DNA of 64,000 nucleotides from positions 5,421,205 to 5,485,204 of the forward strand of contig NC_045138.2 of assembly GCF_008831285.2 (NCBI RefSeq). The letters run 5' to 3'. Below, piece after piece: positions 23,257-36,203 of the stretch. The notes beneath the pieces are model-generated. The model worked only from the letters and a program-made list of their open reading frames with translations, did no database searches and was not told where the DNA came from. Position 1 is the first letter of the stretch, and every line of letters begins with the position of its first letter. This DNA is from Nymphaea colorata. Taxonomy: Eukaryota; Streptophyta; Magnoliopsida; Nymphaeales; Nymphaeaceae. The position numbers and the translations under genes are program-made.

Positions 23257-24887
23257 TATATGTGAACATTATATACATGTATATACATATAAGTATATAC
23301 GTTATACATATTATTATTTGTGTTACACATATATTGAGTTACCATATTTCAGTGTCAAGCCGATTAGTTCCTCGTTCCAACGTGCTACTATTTAACTTGA
23401 AGCCTTATTAATAATTGGCTGCAAAAGGTCTACAGCTAAAACGTCAGAAATACAAAGACTGCACTTAGAATCACAGTTAAAGGAATTTTTTTTTAATGAC
23501 TTTTTTTATTCTTTGCGAAGATTCGCTAGAGTTGCCTTCCATCTTTTACAAGTTAAATATGTACGTTCTACCAATTGTGGACCGAAGCATCTAATAAAGT
23601 GTGGCCGACCACAGGATTGAACAAAACCGAACGTCGTTAGGAAATGGCTTTCAGTCTGATAGTTGTTTTTGACTTCTGTAAAGGCACGGCGGGTGGATCG
23701 GCTCCTTTCAATCTGACATGTTCTTAGTTCGAATCATGAAAGGTACCGCCTGATGGTATTGAGGACTGTCGATCTTAAAATTGTGGGTGTCATTATGGAT
23801 GTCAAGTGAAGTTGTTTTTGTCTCATCTATCTCTCTCTCTCTCCCCTGTTTTCATCCTTTCCTCTCTGATGAAGAGGAGGATCCAATGGGTCATGTCAAC
23901 TCGAGCTCGACCAAAACTAGTCCGGCTAAACTCACATCAAGCTCGGTTCCTTACTTAAATAAACGAGCTGAGAACGAAGTTTTGAAATAAACTCACTTGG
24001 ACTCGAACTTGAGTTTCACTCTTAGCTAGGCACATTTAGCTAGGCATTCTAATTCAAATCTTACTTGTCTCCGATCAAGCAATTAATTTAATATCCAATT
24101 ACGTGAATATGGTAGTAGCTGTATCAAATAAATCATTTAGCGTTCCTGGTGCTTCGTTCCTAGTGCTAGGACTACTAGTTTTGAACATTGCCACAAATAT
24201 CGTTTTCAGATATAAAACGATGAGGGTTTTCTTGGACATAATATAATAAAGCTGTTTTTCTTAGGAAAATGTAGCTAACTTTACAAAAAATTAAAAAAAC
24301 TAAAAAATGGGAAAAATAAAAGTTTTATAACTAAAAAATGTAAAAAAGATGAAAAAATGAAAATATCCCAAATCCGTTAATGTTTTTATTGGTTTTCACC
24401 CCTCTTCTCTATCATATCTCATTTATCTCTCGTCGAGTATGCAGATGGCGGTCTCTGTTTCAGGCTGCCAACTCATCTTTTTGGCTGGGTGCAAGTGCTA
24501 CTATTGGCTGGGTTTGGTTTGCATGCCATTAGTTTGTCTTTATCTTCAATGAACACTAATGACATTGGTTGATAGTCAGCACTAATGTCATCTCATTGCA
24601 ACCTTTCCTTTTCATTAATGAGACCGAAGGTCACTAGGTCAGACAAATCTTGAAAAGTGCTCACCCTGACCATGATAATGGAAAGGAAATGTTGTCATTG
24701 TATGTCTTTAGAAGAAGGAGAAATTGTAATTGTATGCCATTGGCATTCCAACCAATAATCAAGCATGGAGTGACAAAGGAAAAAATGGGGATGATCTGCT
24801 TACCTTCAAGCTTGATGACACCACTTTCAGTCATTTCCTTGTAAATATAATTTCCCTGAAATTGTGGAGTAAAAAATTATAAGACAT
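22161..24887. other. Intergenic with several microsatellites
   Basis: No gene recognised in 2.7 kb. It holds a poly-G run at about 22438-22452, (GA)n at about 22961-22990 and a (TA)n tract at 23198-23254. Y/I-rich frames over the TA tract are artefacts. At about 24545-24600 is a partial copy of the hairpin words seen at 21600-21660. Confidence 0.5.
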
Positions 24888-25733
24888 TAAGAGGTCATTT
24901 GATTGTTGTCCACTGGGACAAGACAGACAGGACGTCCTGTCCATTACACCTATGTCCTGTCCTCATGGACAATGGTGTTCCTTGTCCACCGTTTGATGAT
25001 TTTAGGAATAGAACACTATATTCTTCTTGTCCAGTGTATGTTTCGTGTGTGTCTGTTTTGTCTGTTATGTTCGTCTTGTTTGACGTTTGTTTTTGTCTTG
25101 TCCGATCTATCTGTTCTGTTCGATGTTTAATCTTGTCTGACGTTTATACTGAAAGAAACCTTCAATTTCAATATCTCTTGTATTTATTTCCAGAAAATAT
25201 TTTATTTACAAGTGCAACTTCATTAGCAATAAATAAGAAAAAACAAAAAACTAAGAAGCCTTTTATCAAGAAGCAATACAAAACACCAGTGAACAAAGGG
25301 AGAAGCATTCACATCACATTGGAAGGAACATGCTCAAATAATGTAAGAGTGTGCGCCCTTCACCTCGGTTTTGAAAGTATTTCAAATGAACTCTTCTTGT
25401 AAGGAGTAAAAGCATACATTTAATGAAATACACAAAAACCAGTTCAGAATGTCACAACCAAAGTTGTGACAAAGCTTTTATGAAAAACTGGAAGAACAAT
25501 TGACACTTTCACAAGAAGAATGTGATGGAAAGAAAGAGATTTGGCCAGTTCAAGCAGACATAAAATGAATCATTCTTCCATAATGCTATAGTACAAAAAC
25601 GGACATCTCACAATTTTCCCTATCAATGTTAACAAGTATTAACAAGTATCGAGCAATTACAAAAGTATCTGATAGATGAAGCAGGGATTATTACATCGAA
25701 TGTAAAAGCAAAGTACAACGTTGACATATTCGC

Positions 25734-25937
25734 ATGTATCACAGCATTGTAGACAACAATGAGGAAGACACCATCGTCAACTTGCTTCCAATGGTAACAG
25801 AGAGGCACCTAACCACCATCCAAAGGATCATGTCAGGGCAGAATCATGCCCAGGCAACGCCTTCACCACCACTGATGAACCAAAACACCATGGTTTCGTA
25901 CAAATTGTTTAAAATATTTAATTGTTGTAAGCCATAA
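25734..25937 (+). other. 67-codon frame in Harbinger 3' region
   Basis: Lies opposite the transposase strand, downstream of it. The mirror position in the other arm (35105-35308, minus) has a frame of the same length with four changed residues. No domain is recognised. It is most likely a chance frame in the element's 3' untranslated region. Confidence 0.3.
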
Positions 25938-26238
25938 AACAAAAACAACTATGACAACTTGCTAAATAACTAGTCTTTTGTCCTGCACACTACTCTTCTC
26001 GTCGAGGTCATGCAATACTTGAAAAGATGCATCACCGTCTGGTTCCTACATTTTAGAAATTAAAAAGACAAACAAATAATTAGGTTATCACCATAAAGTA
26101 TTAAAATAATCAAATATAATTAAAACAATGACATATAATATAATGAGAATGTTACACAATCAATATCTTACTTGAAACATAGTCATTCCACATTGTTGAA
26201 GTAATATGCTCACAAAGTTCATTGTTGCTACCATGTAT

Positions 26239-27529
26239 TTACGTTTGTTCAGTACTTTCATCATCATTTATAATTTCACTTACTTCACTAACATTTATAT
26301 CATGAGAGGGAAATTGTTCAGCATTTGGATTGTGGTTGATTATAAAATTATGAAGAACACATGTTACTTGTACAACTTTAACTTGAGTGGATATTGGATA
26401 TGACACATGATTCTTCAAAATCGAAAACATTGCCTTAAGCAAACCAAACACTCTCACCATAGTAGTGCGCAAAGATGAATGTCTATAGTTGTACAATTCT
26501 TCTTTTGTCTCAATTTGCCTAGATCCAGACACATTAAACTCTGATAGATGGTACTGACATCTTCTATATGGAGTTAATAATCAGACAATATTTGGGTATC
26601 CAGCATCAGCAAGATAATATTTACTTATTTCATAACCAACAATATGTGTTTTGTCGGTCAAACAATTAAATTAATGATAGTAAATTTAAATCATGAATCT
26701 TTATTTTCTTACCATGTGGAATTTCTAATGGATGAAGATTATCTTCCAGTGCACTATAAAATACTCTTGCATCAGTTGCATTTCCTTCCCAACCGGCTAG
26801 TATGTAGTGAAACCGCATATCGAATCTCACCACTACTAAAACATTTTGAGATAAGAACTTTTTTCTATTTCGCCAACGATACTGGAATGTGTGTACCATC
26901 AATTGCTCCCAAACAATCATGTTGATATGTAATATGTGTTTGTATTCTAAATGTTTTACCATAAATAAAAATGTTGACTATATCTATTATGGATTATAGT
27001 TGTTTACCTTAAAATATGAAAAGAAACGTGGATCTCCTCTAACGCGAGCTGGTGTAGTATCATCTCCATGTCCCACGTATTCATGTGCAATACGAAGAAT
27101 TGCTTTCAAAACTAAGTTGAAGTACTTACTAATTGTTTGTCCTGAGTGCTAAAAATCATATTGGGTTTGTTGATTTCGTTGATTATGTCCCAAAGTAACG
27201 AGAAACATCGCTACTTATTCTTCAATTGTGATTTCTCTTGCATCACACAATAACTATCTACTTTTTAGCAAATTGCATAATAATTCATATGTTCGTTGAT
27301 CTACCCCTAATAGATCTAAACAATTTCTTGGGTGTCCGTGCTTACAGTCATGCACAAATTGGGCTCTTGCTAGTCGATTAGTATGTACTAAATTTCTAGT
27401 AGGTCTACTTTGACCTTTCAAGCATTTCATCATCAACCACATAATAAGAATAATGATAACTATGGATATTTCATCCATCCTGATAATAAATACACAAATT
27501 TCATGAGAATAAACACTATTTAATTGCAA
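26239..27529 (-). pseudogene. Harbinger transposase, left copy (broken)
   Basis: Three frames cover a DDE_Tnp_4-type nuclease. The N-terminal part is at 27254-27529 (MDEISIVIIILIMW start, NCLDLLGVDQRTY), followed by an in-frame TAG where the right copy has Glu. The middle at 26666-26962 has LAGWEGNATDARVFYSAL, containing the second catalytic Asp. The C-terminal part at 26239-26532 has ETKEELYNYRHSSLR, with the catalytic Glu, and VFGLLKA. Relative to the right copy, about 22 bases are missing around the first Asp region near 26880. Stops and frame changes mean no full protein is made. Autonomous Harbingers encode this enzyme together with the Myb-like ORF1 protein found upstream. Confidence 0.85.
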
Positions 27530-27699
27530 ACAATAATAAAATAAAAAATAATTGTAAGGATGAGTTCATAGCAATTTACTATATACTGCAAATTATAAAC
27601 AATTAAAAACATAAAAAATACACTATTATGAATGATTATTATATATCACAAATTACAAACAATTACACACATCAAAAGTAATGCATAATTACAAACCTG

Positions 27700-28341
27700 T
27701 CCTTTAACCAATCTGCATGTGCAACCAAGTAACCTGCAACTCACGTGGCATCATAAGAAAAGCGTTTGCTTTATCAAAATTAGAAAGTAAATCAACTGAT
27801 CTAAAAAACAAGTGATTATCTAATTCCCCTTTTGTACGCATATCTCTTAAAATTGCTCCACTCTTCTACAAAATAGCTCTAGGTTGGGTTTCTACAAGTT
27901 GCAGTATGTACTCACCAATGGTTTCAAAAATATCATCATTCATGATTGTGAAAGTTCTCGCTCTTTTGTTTCCCCTCATGTTGTTAGAGGTTTCTCCCTG
28001 AGTATGAGTATTGCTATCAATTGGTGAATATACTCTTTCCACACGTTATCATCCACTTGTATAATTTTTTTATCTGGGTCCCACCCAAATCTTGAAGCAG
28101 TAAGCATCTCTTTCATTACTTGCAAGTCAGGTTTTGTTCTTTTCGACTTGTTTCAAATTTTCTCTAATATAAACATTGGTCCATATGCTTCCATCATTTT
28201 TTGTTCAACCACCTTCATAGCTGTTTCTTTTAATCCACCTGATGTTTGCATTCCTAGAATCTTAGCTTGCTCCAACATCATGTCAAATAAAAACTGCACT
28301 TGACCTTCATCCCACTGTAGTTTGTCATGGTGGTTACTCAT
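27700..28341 (-). pseudogene. Harbinger ORF1 (Myb/SANT-like), left copy
   Basis: The start at 28341 gives MSNHHDKLQWDEGQVQF, the beginning of the Myb/SANT-like DNA-binding domain typical of Harbinger ORF1, followed by DMMLEQAKILGMQTSGG and a stop after LEKI. The homologous downstream part runs to about 27700 in other frames (NHLFF, LLSNFDKAN-type segments, matching 32901-33317 of the right copy). In working elements this protein binds the transposon ends and aids transposase entry to the nucleus. Here it is interrupted. Confidence 0.8.
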
Positions 28342-28638
28342 CTTAGTTTAACAAATAGAAGTACAAGAAAATCAAGCAATTTAGTTACATGAAATAAGTT
28401 AAACAATTGACTGCTTGTGCAAATAAACAAATATACATTAATAATATGAAAAGCGAATTGTAAACGTAAATCCTTGGTATGCTTAGGTGGCATTAAATTT
28501 ATATATGCAAGGACTATAGTTGAGATGAATTTCTGTTAAAGTCTTTCAAGCCAGAAGTCATTGAATGGCCACATGAAGCCAAGACCAGCAATTAAGAATT
28601 AATTTAGGATTACTTACCATCATAGTTCTCCTATGAAG

Positions 28639-29172
28639 ATTCAACAATATGTTGAGCACCCATTTTCCCAAGTTGGATTACTTACTGCGTTCATTATCAG
28701 ACCAAGCTTTACGCCAAGACTAGCAATTAAGAATTAATGTAAGACGATAGCTAAGAATTCATCAACTAACTTTTAAACGTCATATGCTGTGAAGGAAACA
28801 AAATGGGATAAATAGGCTCGATTCAACTTGATTTTGAAAACTAGATCAGACTTTTGGGTGAGTATGACGTTAAGAACCCACTGCGTGAGGATATCATAAA
28901 ACCTGATACTACATTTGCTTACTATAAACAATAGGTAACTCAGACATATTTAGATGCAGATCTGAATACTATGGGTAAGGCCACCCAAGAAGGCTAACAT
29001 TGTAGATTTTTCTTTTTAATTTCCACTTAAATGCCATCAAACAAAACAAACAAACAAATATATATAATTGTAGGTTCTTGTCACTGTCACTTGAATTTTG
29101 TGTAGTTGAGGGTACCGATAATCCAACATCTCATGAATTTTCCTTCTTGATTTCAAACTTAAAAAAGGGACT

Positions 29173-29233
<61 letters not shown>

Positions 29234-32199
29234 ACTAACTATATATATATATATTGTACTAACTTTGTGGATCACATTGCCCCTCCACAAGATCCATGTA
29301 TGTCCCCTAGTTTCCAGTTATTGTAGGCAATTTTTACGAGTGTACTGGTGCTTCAAGAGAAAGAATGAATGAACTGTTACCAATCTTATACATAATGTGT
29401 GATTATATTTGGTTAACTGTTATTTCAGTCTTTAATGTTTCAGTCTTTATTTCTAATAGCTTCACATATATGGTTTTTATCATCCTCAAACAAAAAAAAA
29501 ATAGATCCTTGGCTTGGACAGTCATCCAAATAGACAAACCAGGTCTTAAAACATAGTTTAGAAAACAAAATCAGGTTTTAAGGGGTTGTCATCAAACCCC
29601 TCAGGTTTCTCTTGGGATTTTATATTTTGTCGTGGCCACTGTTTTGACTGATTGCATCTATTTCAGTTGGATAATTGCAGACTATGGGACAAACTGTGCT
29701 TTAAAACCTCAGGTAAGTAAATAGCAGCAGTTGAAGCAAGAAAGCAGAAAGCCCAAAAATTTTCAGGGTGTCGTGATAAATGGTCAACAAAAATAAACCA
29801 AGTTCATCTTCTCTAGTTGAATCTAATCATAGGGACGTGCAGAAATGAAAAACTCATTGGGGCCAGAGAGATGCCAGCTCTTTTAAGTCGATCCTGAGTG
29901 CATAATAGACTGTCAAGAGCCAAATAAAGAACCCATTTGGCTCTCATTGGGGCCAAATGACCCACTCTTCATGGTGTGGGGATGGCTGGTCATAGCCCTA
30001 TCACTAGTTCAGCTTCTGGGACTACGAGGAGCACACCATTGAGGCCTGTGAGGGCATCTCCAAGTTCACAGAAGTATAGCACAACACCAAAAAAGGGTGA
30101 GGGTGATCTTCCTCCTCCGATGACACTGGAGCAGTTGGATTTATCAAAACAAAGAAGTTGATAAGATTGTCTTCCAACTTAGCTAGATAGAAAACATGTG
30201 TAGTTTTTCTTCAATCAACCTAACCATGCAGATTCTACATGATTATTGTTTACTAATAATCAGATCTTCCAACATGCTTTTGGTGTAAGACATGAGCTTA
30301 AGAGCCATCCAGATTATGCTCATTATATATGAATTACAATTTGATGCTTGGTGAGATTAACTTTCACACATATGAGGTAAATTACAATTATGATGTGCTC
30401 CAAAGAGAGATATAAAAATTCTAAATTTCTGGAATTCTGATTCAGGAATGAATATACTGTAATTCAAGAATCAAAATTCTTTGTTTGATAACATAGTTCT
30501 CATTTCATAAAAATTGAGAATTTTAAATTCTACAATTCTACAATTTTGGTCTCATCGAAAGTGATTGGTTTGAAATGGAATGCTGAAAGAAAGCAAACCT
30601 GTTTCTTGATGAGTTTGGTATCCGAAAAGCCACGGGCAGGGTCTGTATGAATGGTAGAGAACCTTTGTATTTTCACATTTCAAGATGTTGATCTTAAATT
30701 TTCAAGAAGGGAAGTGTTCTGGGTCCTTAACAACTATATGATGCGTGATGGCTCGTTGGACTTTCAATGTCCTCTCTACATCTAGATAATCTTTGGGATT
30801 CTTTAGGAGCTGGTAATCAGAGGACGCCAATTAATACTATTTATTATTGTAGACATCAGGCCTGATATATAGTGCTTGGAAGTTTGGTTGATCGTCATTC
30901 AAAAAAAAAGAGGAAAGAAGGAATGACGACAAGTTCGAGACTATAGATTTGTAACTCCATATGCGTTGCTGTTCAGGCACTTCATCTTCTTTGAACTTAA
31001 CGAGTAACAACAGAGCGATTCAGGAAAAAAAAAAGCGGCAAATATGCAGTTCAGAAGGCAAAGCTTGAGTGTCATTCTTAGTTACAGCCCTGATTTATAT
31101 ACAGATTCAGGAGATACATATCATAATTACAAAGGATCAATGAACACTAACCAAGCAGGTAATTGCTATGTACAAGAACCAATTCAAACAAGACAGACAA
31201 AGAATGAAATATATTTATAAGAAGTACAGCACAACACCATATCAATTCATATCAGCAGGTCAATTTATATCATTTCATTGAAAGCAAACAAGTTCCAACT
31301 AACAAATTTAACAATAGAAGTATATCAATGTGAACCAACCGAACAAAAAAAATCTCAATAGTCATGAAACCCTGTCTGTTATAGATTTATTTTTGTTGTA
31401 AAAAAGAGGATGCCCTTACCTCGACGAGAAGCTACTGCTGGGCTGCAATGGAAGCTATGGCTGGTCTACTGGTGGCCTGCAAATGATAACCGGCAATGGA
31501 AAAAGGGCAAGAAAAAGAAGTAAGCCTGTGGTTAGGGAATAGGAAAACAACAGAGAGAAAGAAAGAGAGAAGCAGCCTGCGCCTAACCTTGACAGAGATG
31601 CGGAAGAGTCGCTGCTGCGGAGAGCTGTCGTTCCTGCTAAGGAGAGGAGAAGAGGAAGCTGAGGAGATGTTGGGCTGAGAGGTTGCAGATTGCTTGATTG
31701 GCAGGGCGAGGGGCAGATTCAATCCATTGCATGTTTGAAGGAGGCGAGAGGTTGAAGGAGGGTGAAGAAGCATGAGGGGCAAGGAAGACAAGAAGGGGCT
31801 ACAGGGTGAGGGCTAGGGCAGCTTGGGCGGTGGAGGAGAAGGAGAGAAACATGGATAGGGCAGCTCGGGGGCATAGACGAGGGCAGAGATGGAGGAAAAA
31901 GTAAGGTCGGGGCGGAGAAGAGGAGAAAGGCAGGGGAGATGGAGGCGGAGGTGGAGGAGAAGGAGATGGGGGCAGAGGTCGAGGGCTCGGGGTTGGGGTC
32001 GGGGTCGTCGGGGGTGGGAGATGAAGTTTTTGTCCTGTCTGTTCTGAGGGTTAGCTCGGAACAGAATGAGACAGAAAAATTATTTATAGCCTCGTTCAGT
32101 CATTCGTCATGTCCAGCCTGTCCTGTGTCCAACGTTTGATGAAAAAATCAACTAAACAAGACATGTGTGTCCTGTTCTGCGAGTCTTGTGGCCATCATA
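28639..32199. other. Spacer between inverted Harbinger arms
   Basis: About 3.6 kb not shared between the arms. It contains a (TA)n tract at 29175-29230, a possible captured gene fragment at 29976-30161 and, at about 31400-32010, a GA-rich, GC-richer stretch. Around 32030-32180 are words such as gtccaacgtttgatga that resemble the Harbinger termini, possibly a remnant of an inner end. Confidence 0.55.
29976..30161 (+). pseudogene. Possible captured gene fragment
   Basis: A 61-codon frame with proline/serine-rich, protein-like text: SSASGTTRSTPLRPVRASP, then TPKKGEGDLPPPMTLEQLD. It does not look random, yet has no upstream exon I can join. It has the flavour of a disordered linker from a nuclear protein, but I cannot name the parent gene. 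It sits between the inverted Harbinger arms, where host fragments may have been picked up or may have been present before insertion. Confidence 0.35.
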
Positions 32200-32496
32200 C
32201 TTCATAGGAGAACTATGATGGTAAGTAATCCTAAATTAATTATTAATTGCTGGTCTTGGCTTCATGTGGCCATTCAATGACTTCTGGCTTGAATGACTTT
32301 AACAGAAATTCATCTCAACTACAGTCCTTGCATATAGAAATTCAATGCCGCCTAAGCATATCAAGGATTTATGTTTAGCATTCGATTTTCATATTATTAC
32401 TATATATTTGTTTATTTGCACAAGCAGTCAATTGTTTAACTTATTTCATGTAACTAAATTGCTTGATTTTCTTGTACTTCTATTTGTTAAACTTAG

Positions 32497-33317
32497 ATAA
32501 GTAGCCAACATGACAAACTACAGTGGGATGAAGGTCAAGTGGAGTTTTTATTTGACATGATGTTGGAGCAAGCTAAGATTCCAGGAATACAAACATCAGG
32601 TGAATTAAAAGAAACAGCTATGAAGGTGGTTGAAAAAAAATGATGGAAGCATATGGACCAATGTTTACATTAGAGAAAATTTGAAACAAGTTGAAAAGAG
32701 TAAAACCAGACTTACAAGTGATGAAAGAGATGCTTACTGCTTCAGGATTTGGGCGGGACGCAGATAAAAAAATTATACAAGCGGATGATAACGTGTGGAA
32801 AGAGTATACACAAATGTACCAAAATAGAAAAAAATATAAATTGCCAGCAACATGGAAATATTATGAGCATGTAATGATAATTTGAGGTTATTCTACTGCA
32901 TTGGGTGACAATAGGAGTGGCGTAGATAGGTCACTAGATGATATACAAATAAATGTGGATGAGCAAGATGAGAATGATTTTCAGTTACCTACTTCACCAA
33001 TGGATAGCAATACTCATACTCAGGGAGAAACCTCTAACAACATGAGGGGAAACAAAAGAGCGAGAACCTTCACAACCATGAATGATGATACTTTTAAAAC
33101 CATTGGTGAGTACACACGGCAACTTGTGGAAACTCAACCTGCAGCTATTTTACAAAAGAATGGAGCAATTTTAAGAGATATGCATGCAAAAGGGGAATTA
33201 GATAATCACTTGTTTTTCAGATTAGTTGATTTACTTTCTAATTTTGATAAAGCAAATGTTTTTCTTATGATGCCAGGTGAGTTGCAGGTTACTTGGTTGC
33301 GCATGAAGATTGGTTAG
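32497..33317 (+). pseudogene. Harbinger ORF1 (Myb/SANT-like), right copy
   Basis: Homologous to the left-copy ORF1. The start codon has become ATA (ATAAGTAGCCAACATGAC), and one base is lost in the A-run near 32632-32641. The remainder splits into frames at 32691-32885 (MKRVKPDLQVMKEMLTASG, DNVWKEYTQMYQNRKKYKLP) and 32901-33317 (acidic linker, NKRARTFTTMNDDTFKTIG, then DLLSNFDKANVFLMMPGEL). The domain order matches Harbinger ORF1: an N-terminal Myb/SANT-like part, a variable acidic middle and a short conserved C-terminus. It is not translatable as one protein. Confidence 0.85.
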
Positions 33318-33540
33318 ACGACAGGTTTGTAATTATGCATTACTTTTGATGTGTGTAATTGTTTGTAATTTGTGATATATAATAATTGTTCATAATAGTG
33401 TATTTTTGATGTTTTTAATTGTTTATAATTTGCAATATATAGTAAATTGCTATGAACTCATGCTTGCAATTATTTTTTATTTTATTATTGTTTGCAATTA
33501 AATAGTGTTTATTCTCATGAAATTTGTGTATTTATTATCA

Positions 33541-34803
33541 AGATGGATGAAATATTCACAGTTATCATTATTCTTATTATGTGGTTGATGATGAAACGCT
33601 TGAAAGCTCAAAGTAGACGTACTAGAAATTTAGTACATACTAATCGACTAGCATGAGCCCAATTTGTGCATGACTCTAAGCACGAACACCCAAGAAATTG
33701 TTTAGATCTATTAGGAGTAGATCAACGAGCATATGCATTATTATGCAATTTGCTAAAAAGTAGAGAGTTATTGTGTGATGCAAGAAAAATCACAATTGAA
33801 GAACAAGTAGCGATGTTTCTCGTTACTTTGGGATATGATCAACGAAATCAACGAACCCAATATGATTTTCAGCACTCAGGACAAACAATTAGTAAGTACT
33901 TCAACTTAGTTTTGACAGCAATTCTTTGTATTGCACATGAATACGTGGGAAATGGAGAGGATACTACACCAGCTCGCGTTAGAGGAGATCCACGTTTCTT
34001 TCCATATTTTAAGGTAAACAACTATAATCCATAATAGATATAGTCAACATTTTTATTTATGTTAAAACATTTAGAATACTAACACATATTACGTATCAAC
34101 AAGATTGTTTGGGAGCAATTGATGATACACACATTCCAGTATATTTTTGAAGAGATTGCCAAAATCGTTGGCGAAATAGAAAAATGTTCTTATCTCAAAA
34201 TGTTTTAGTCGCGGTGGGATTCGATATGCGGTTTCACTACACACTAGCCGGTTGGGAAGAAAGTGCAACTGATGCAAGATTATTGTATAGTGCACTAGAA
34301 GATAATCTTCATCCACTAGAAATTCGAAATGGTAAGAAAATAAAGATTCATGATTTAAATTTACTATCATTAATTTAATTGTTTGACCGACAAAACACAT
34401 ATTATTGGTTATGAAATAGGTAAATATTATCTTGCTGATGCTGGATACCCAAATATTGTCTGATTATTAACTCCATATAGAAGATGTCAGTACCCTATCA
34501 GAGTTTAATGTGTCTGGATCTAGGCAAATTGAGACAAAAGAAGAATTGTACAACTGTAGACATTCATCTTTGCGCACTACTGTGGTGAGAGTGTTTGGTT
34601 TGCTTAAGGCAAGGTTTCCGATTTTGAAGAATCATGTGTCATATCCAATATCCACTCAAGTTAAAGTTGTACAAGCAACATGTGTTCTTCGTCATTTTAT
34701 AATCAACCACAATCCAAATGCTGAACAATTTTCTTCTGATGATATAAATGATAGTGAAGTAAGTGACATTATAAATGATGATGAAAGTACTGAACAAACA
34801 TAA
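33541..34803 (+). pseudogene. Harbinger transposase, right copy (broken)
   Basis: Starts MDEIFTVIIILIMW. An in-frame TGA at 33654-33656 replaces the CGA still present in the left copy, a typical CpG decay. The frame 33666-34034 gives the N-terminal helical region and ends at a donor-like AAG/GTAAAC. After a short intron-like gap the catalytic region follows. GAIDDTHIP (about 34111-34137) contains the first Asp and is followed by a TGA at 34148. GWEESATDAR contains the second Asp, then comes YYLADAGYP. ETKEELYN (about 34533) has the Glu, and the ending is VFGLLKARFPIL...TEQT. All three catalytic acids survive but stops disrupt the gene. A possible last exon (EPDGDASFQVLHDLDEKSS) lies at about 34997-35080. 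Confidence 0.88.
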
Positions 34804-35104
34804 ATACATGGTAGCAACAATGAACTTTGTGAGGAGATTACTTCAACAATGTGGAATGACTATGTTTCAAGTAAGATATTGATTGTGTAACATTCTCAAT
34901 ATATTATATGTCATTGTTTTAATTATACTTGATTATTTTAATACTTTATGGTGATAACCTAATTATTTGTTTGTCTTTTTAATTTCTGAAATGTAGGAAC
35001 CAGACGGTGATGCATCTTTTCAAGTATTGCATGACCTCGACGAGAAGAGTAGTGTGCAGGACAAAAGACTAGTTATTTAGGAAGTTGTCATAGTTGTTTT
35101 TGTT

Positions 35105-35308
35105 TTATGGCTTACAACAATTAAATATTTTAAACAATTTGTACGAAACCATGGTGTTTTGGTTCATCAGTGGTGGTGAAGGCGTTGTCTGGGCATGATT
35201 CTGCCCTAACATGATCATTTGGATGGTGGTTAGGTGCCTCTCTGTTACCATTGGAAGCAAGTTGACGATGGTGTCTTCCTCATTGTTGTCTACAATGCTG
35301 TGATACAT
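35105..35308 (-). other. 67-codon frame in Harbinger 3' region (mirror)
   Basis: Counterpart of 25734-25937. Both differ mainly by amino-acid-changing substitutions, which argues against selection on the frame. Probably non-coding. Confidence 0.3.
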
Positions 35309-36203
35309 GCGAATATGTCAACGTTGTACTTTGCTTTTACATTCGATGTAATAATCTCTGCTTCATCTATCAGATACTTTTGTAATTGCTCGATACTTGT
35401 TAATACTTGTTAACATTGATAGGGAAAATTGTGAGATGTCCGTTTTTATACTATAGCATTATGAAAGAATGATTCATTTTATGTCTAATTGAAAGCCTTT
35501 CTTGCTTGAACTGTAAAGATATTTGAAGAGATGTCATGTAGTGGCTAAGAGACTCGCCAGATCTCTTTCTTTCCATCATATTCTTCTTGTGAAAATGTCA
35601 ACTGTTCTTTCAGTTTTTCACAAAAGCTTTGTCACAACTGTGGTTGTGACATTCTGAACTGGTTTTTATGTATTTGATTAAATGTATGCTTTTACTCCTT
35701 ACAAGAAGAGTTCATTTGAAATGCTTTCAGAACCGAGCACGCTCTTATATTTTTTGAGCATGTTCCTTCCAAAGTGATGTGAATGTTTCTTCCTTTGTTC
35801 ATTGGTGTTTTGTATTGCTTCCTGATAAAAGGCTTCTTAATTTTTTGTTTTTTCTTATTTATTGCTATTGAAGTTGTACTTGTAAATAAAATATTCTCTG
35901 GAAATAAATACAAGAGATATTGAAATTGAAGGTTTCTTTCAGTATAAACGTCAGACATGATTAAACATCGAACAAAATGGATAGATCAGACAAGACAAAA
36001 ACAAACATCAGACAGGACGGACAAAACAGACAAAATAGACACACACGAAACAAACGCCGGACAAAAAGAACATAGTGTTCTGTTCCTAAAATCATCAAAC
36101 GGTGGACAAGGAACACAATTGCCCATGAGGACAGGACAATGGTGTAATGGACAGGACGTCCTGTCTGTCCTGTCCCAATGGACAGCAATCAAACGACCTT
36201 TAA

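Larger units (their letters stand above)
24891..36200. mobile_element. Composite of two inverted PIF/Harbinger copies
   Basis: Two decayed Harbinger elements lie in opposite orientation with their transposase 3' ends facing outward: left arm 24891-28638 (genes on minus) and right arm 32200-36200 (genes on plus). The outer borders are mirror images, GAGGTCATTTGATTG at left and the complement of AAGGTCGTTTGATTG at right. Both are flanked by TAA (24888-24890 and 36201-36203), the Harbinger target preference. The inner ends of both copies lack a recognisable terminus. The arms are clearly diverged (11 differences in 97 aligned transposase residues). Either two old insertions ended up inverted, or an old inverted duplication moved as one unit; the matching TAA favours but does not prove the latter. 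Confidence 0.75.

Noticed and set aside
23025-23411. 128-codon Tyr/Ile-rich frame
   Set aside because: It is produced by the (TA)n microsatellite. The same holds for frames at 29078, 45511 and 14002.
25734-35308. Matching 67-codon frames in both Harbinger arms, considered as a third element gene
   Set aside because: The arms are homologous overall, and the differences between the two frames are mainly amino-acid changing, so preservation is expected without selection. No domain is recognised.
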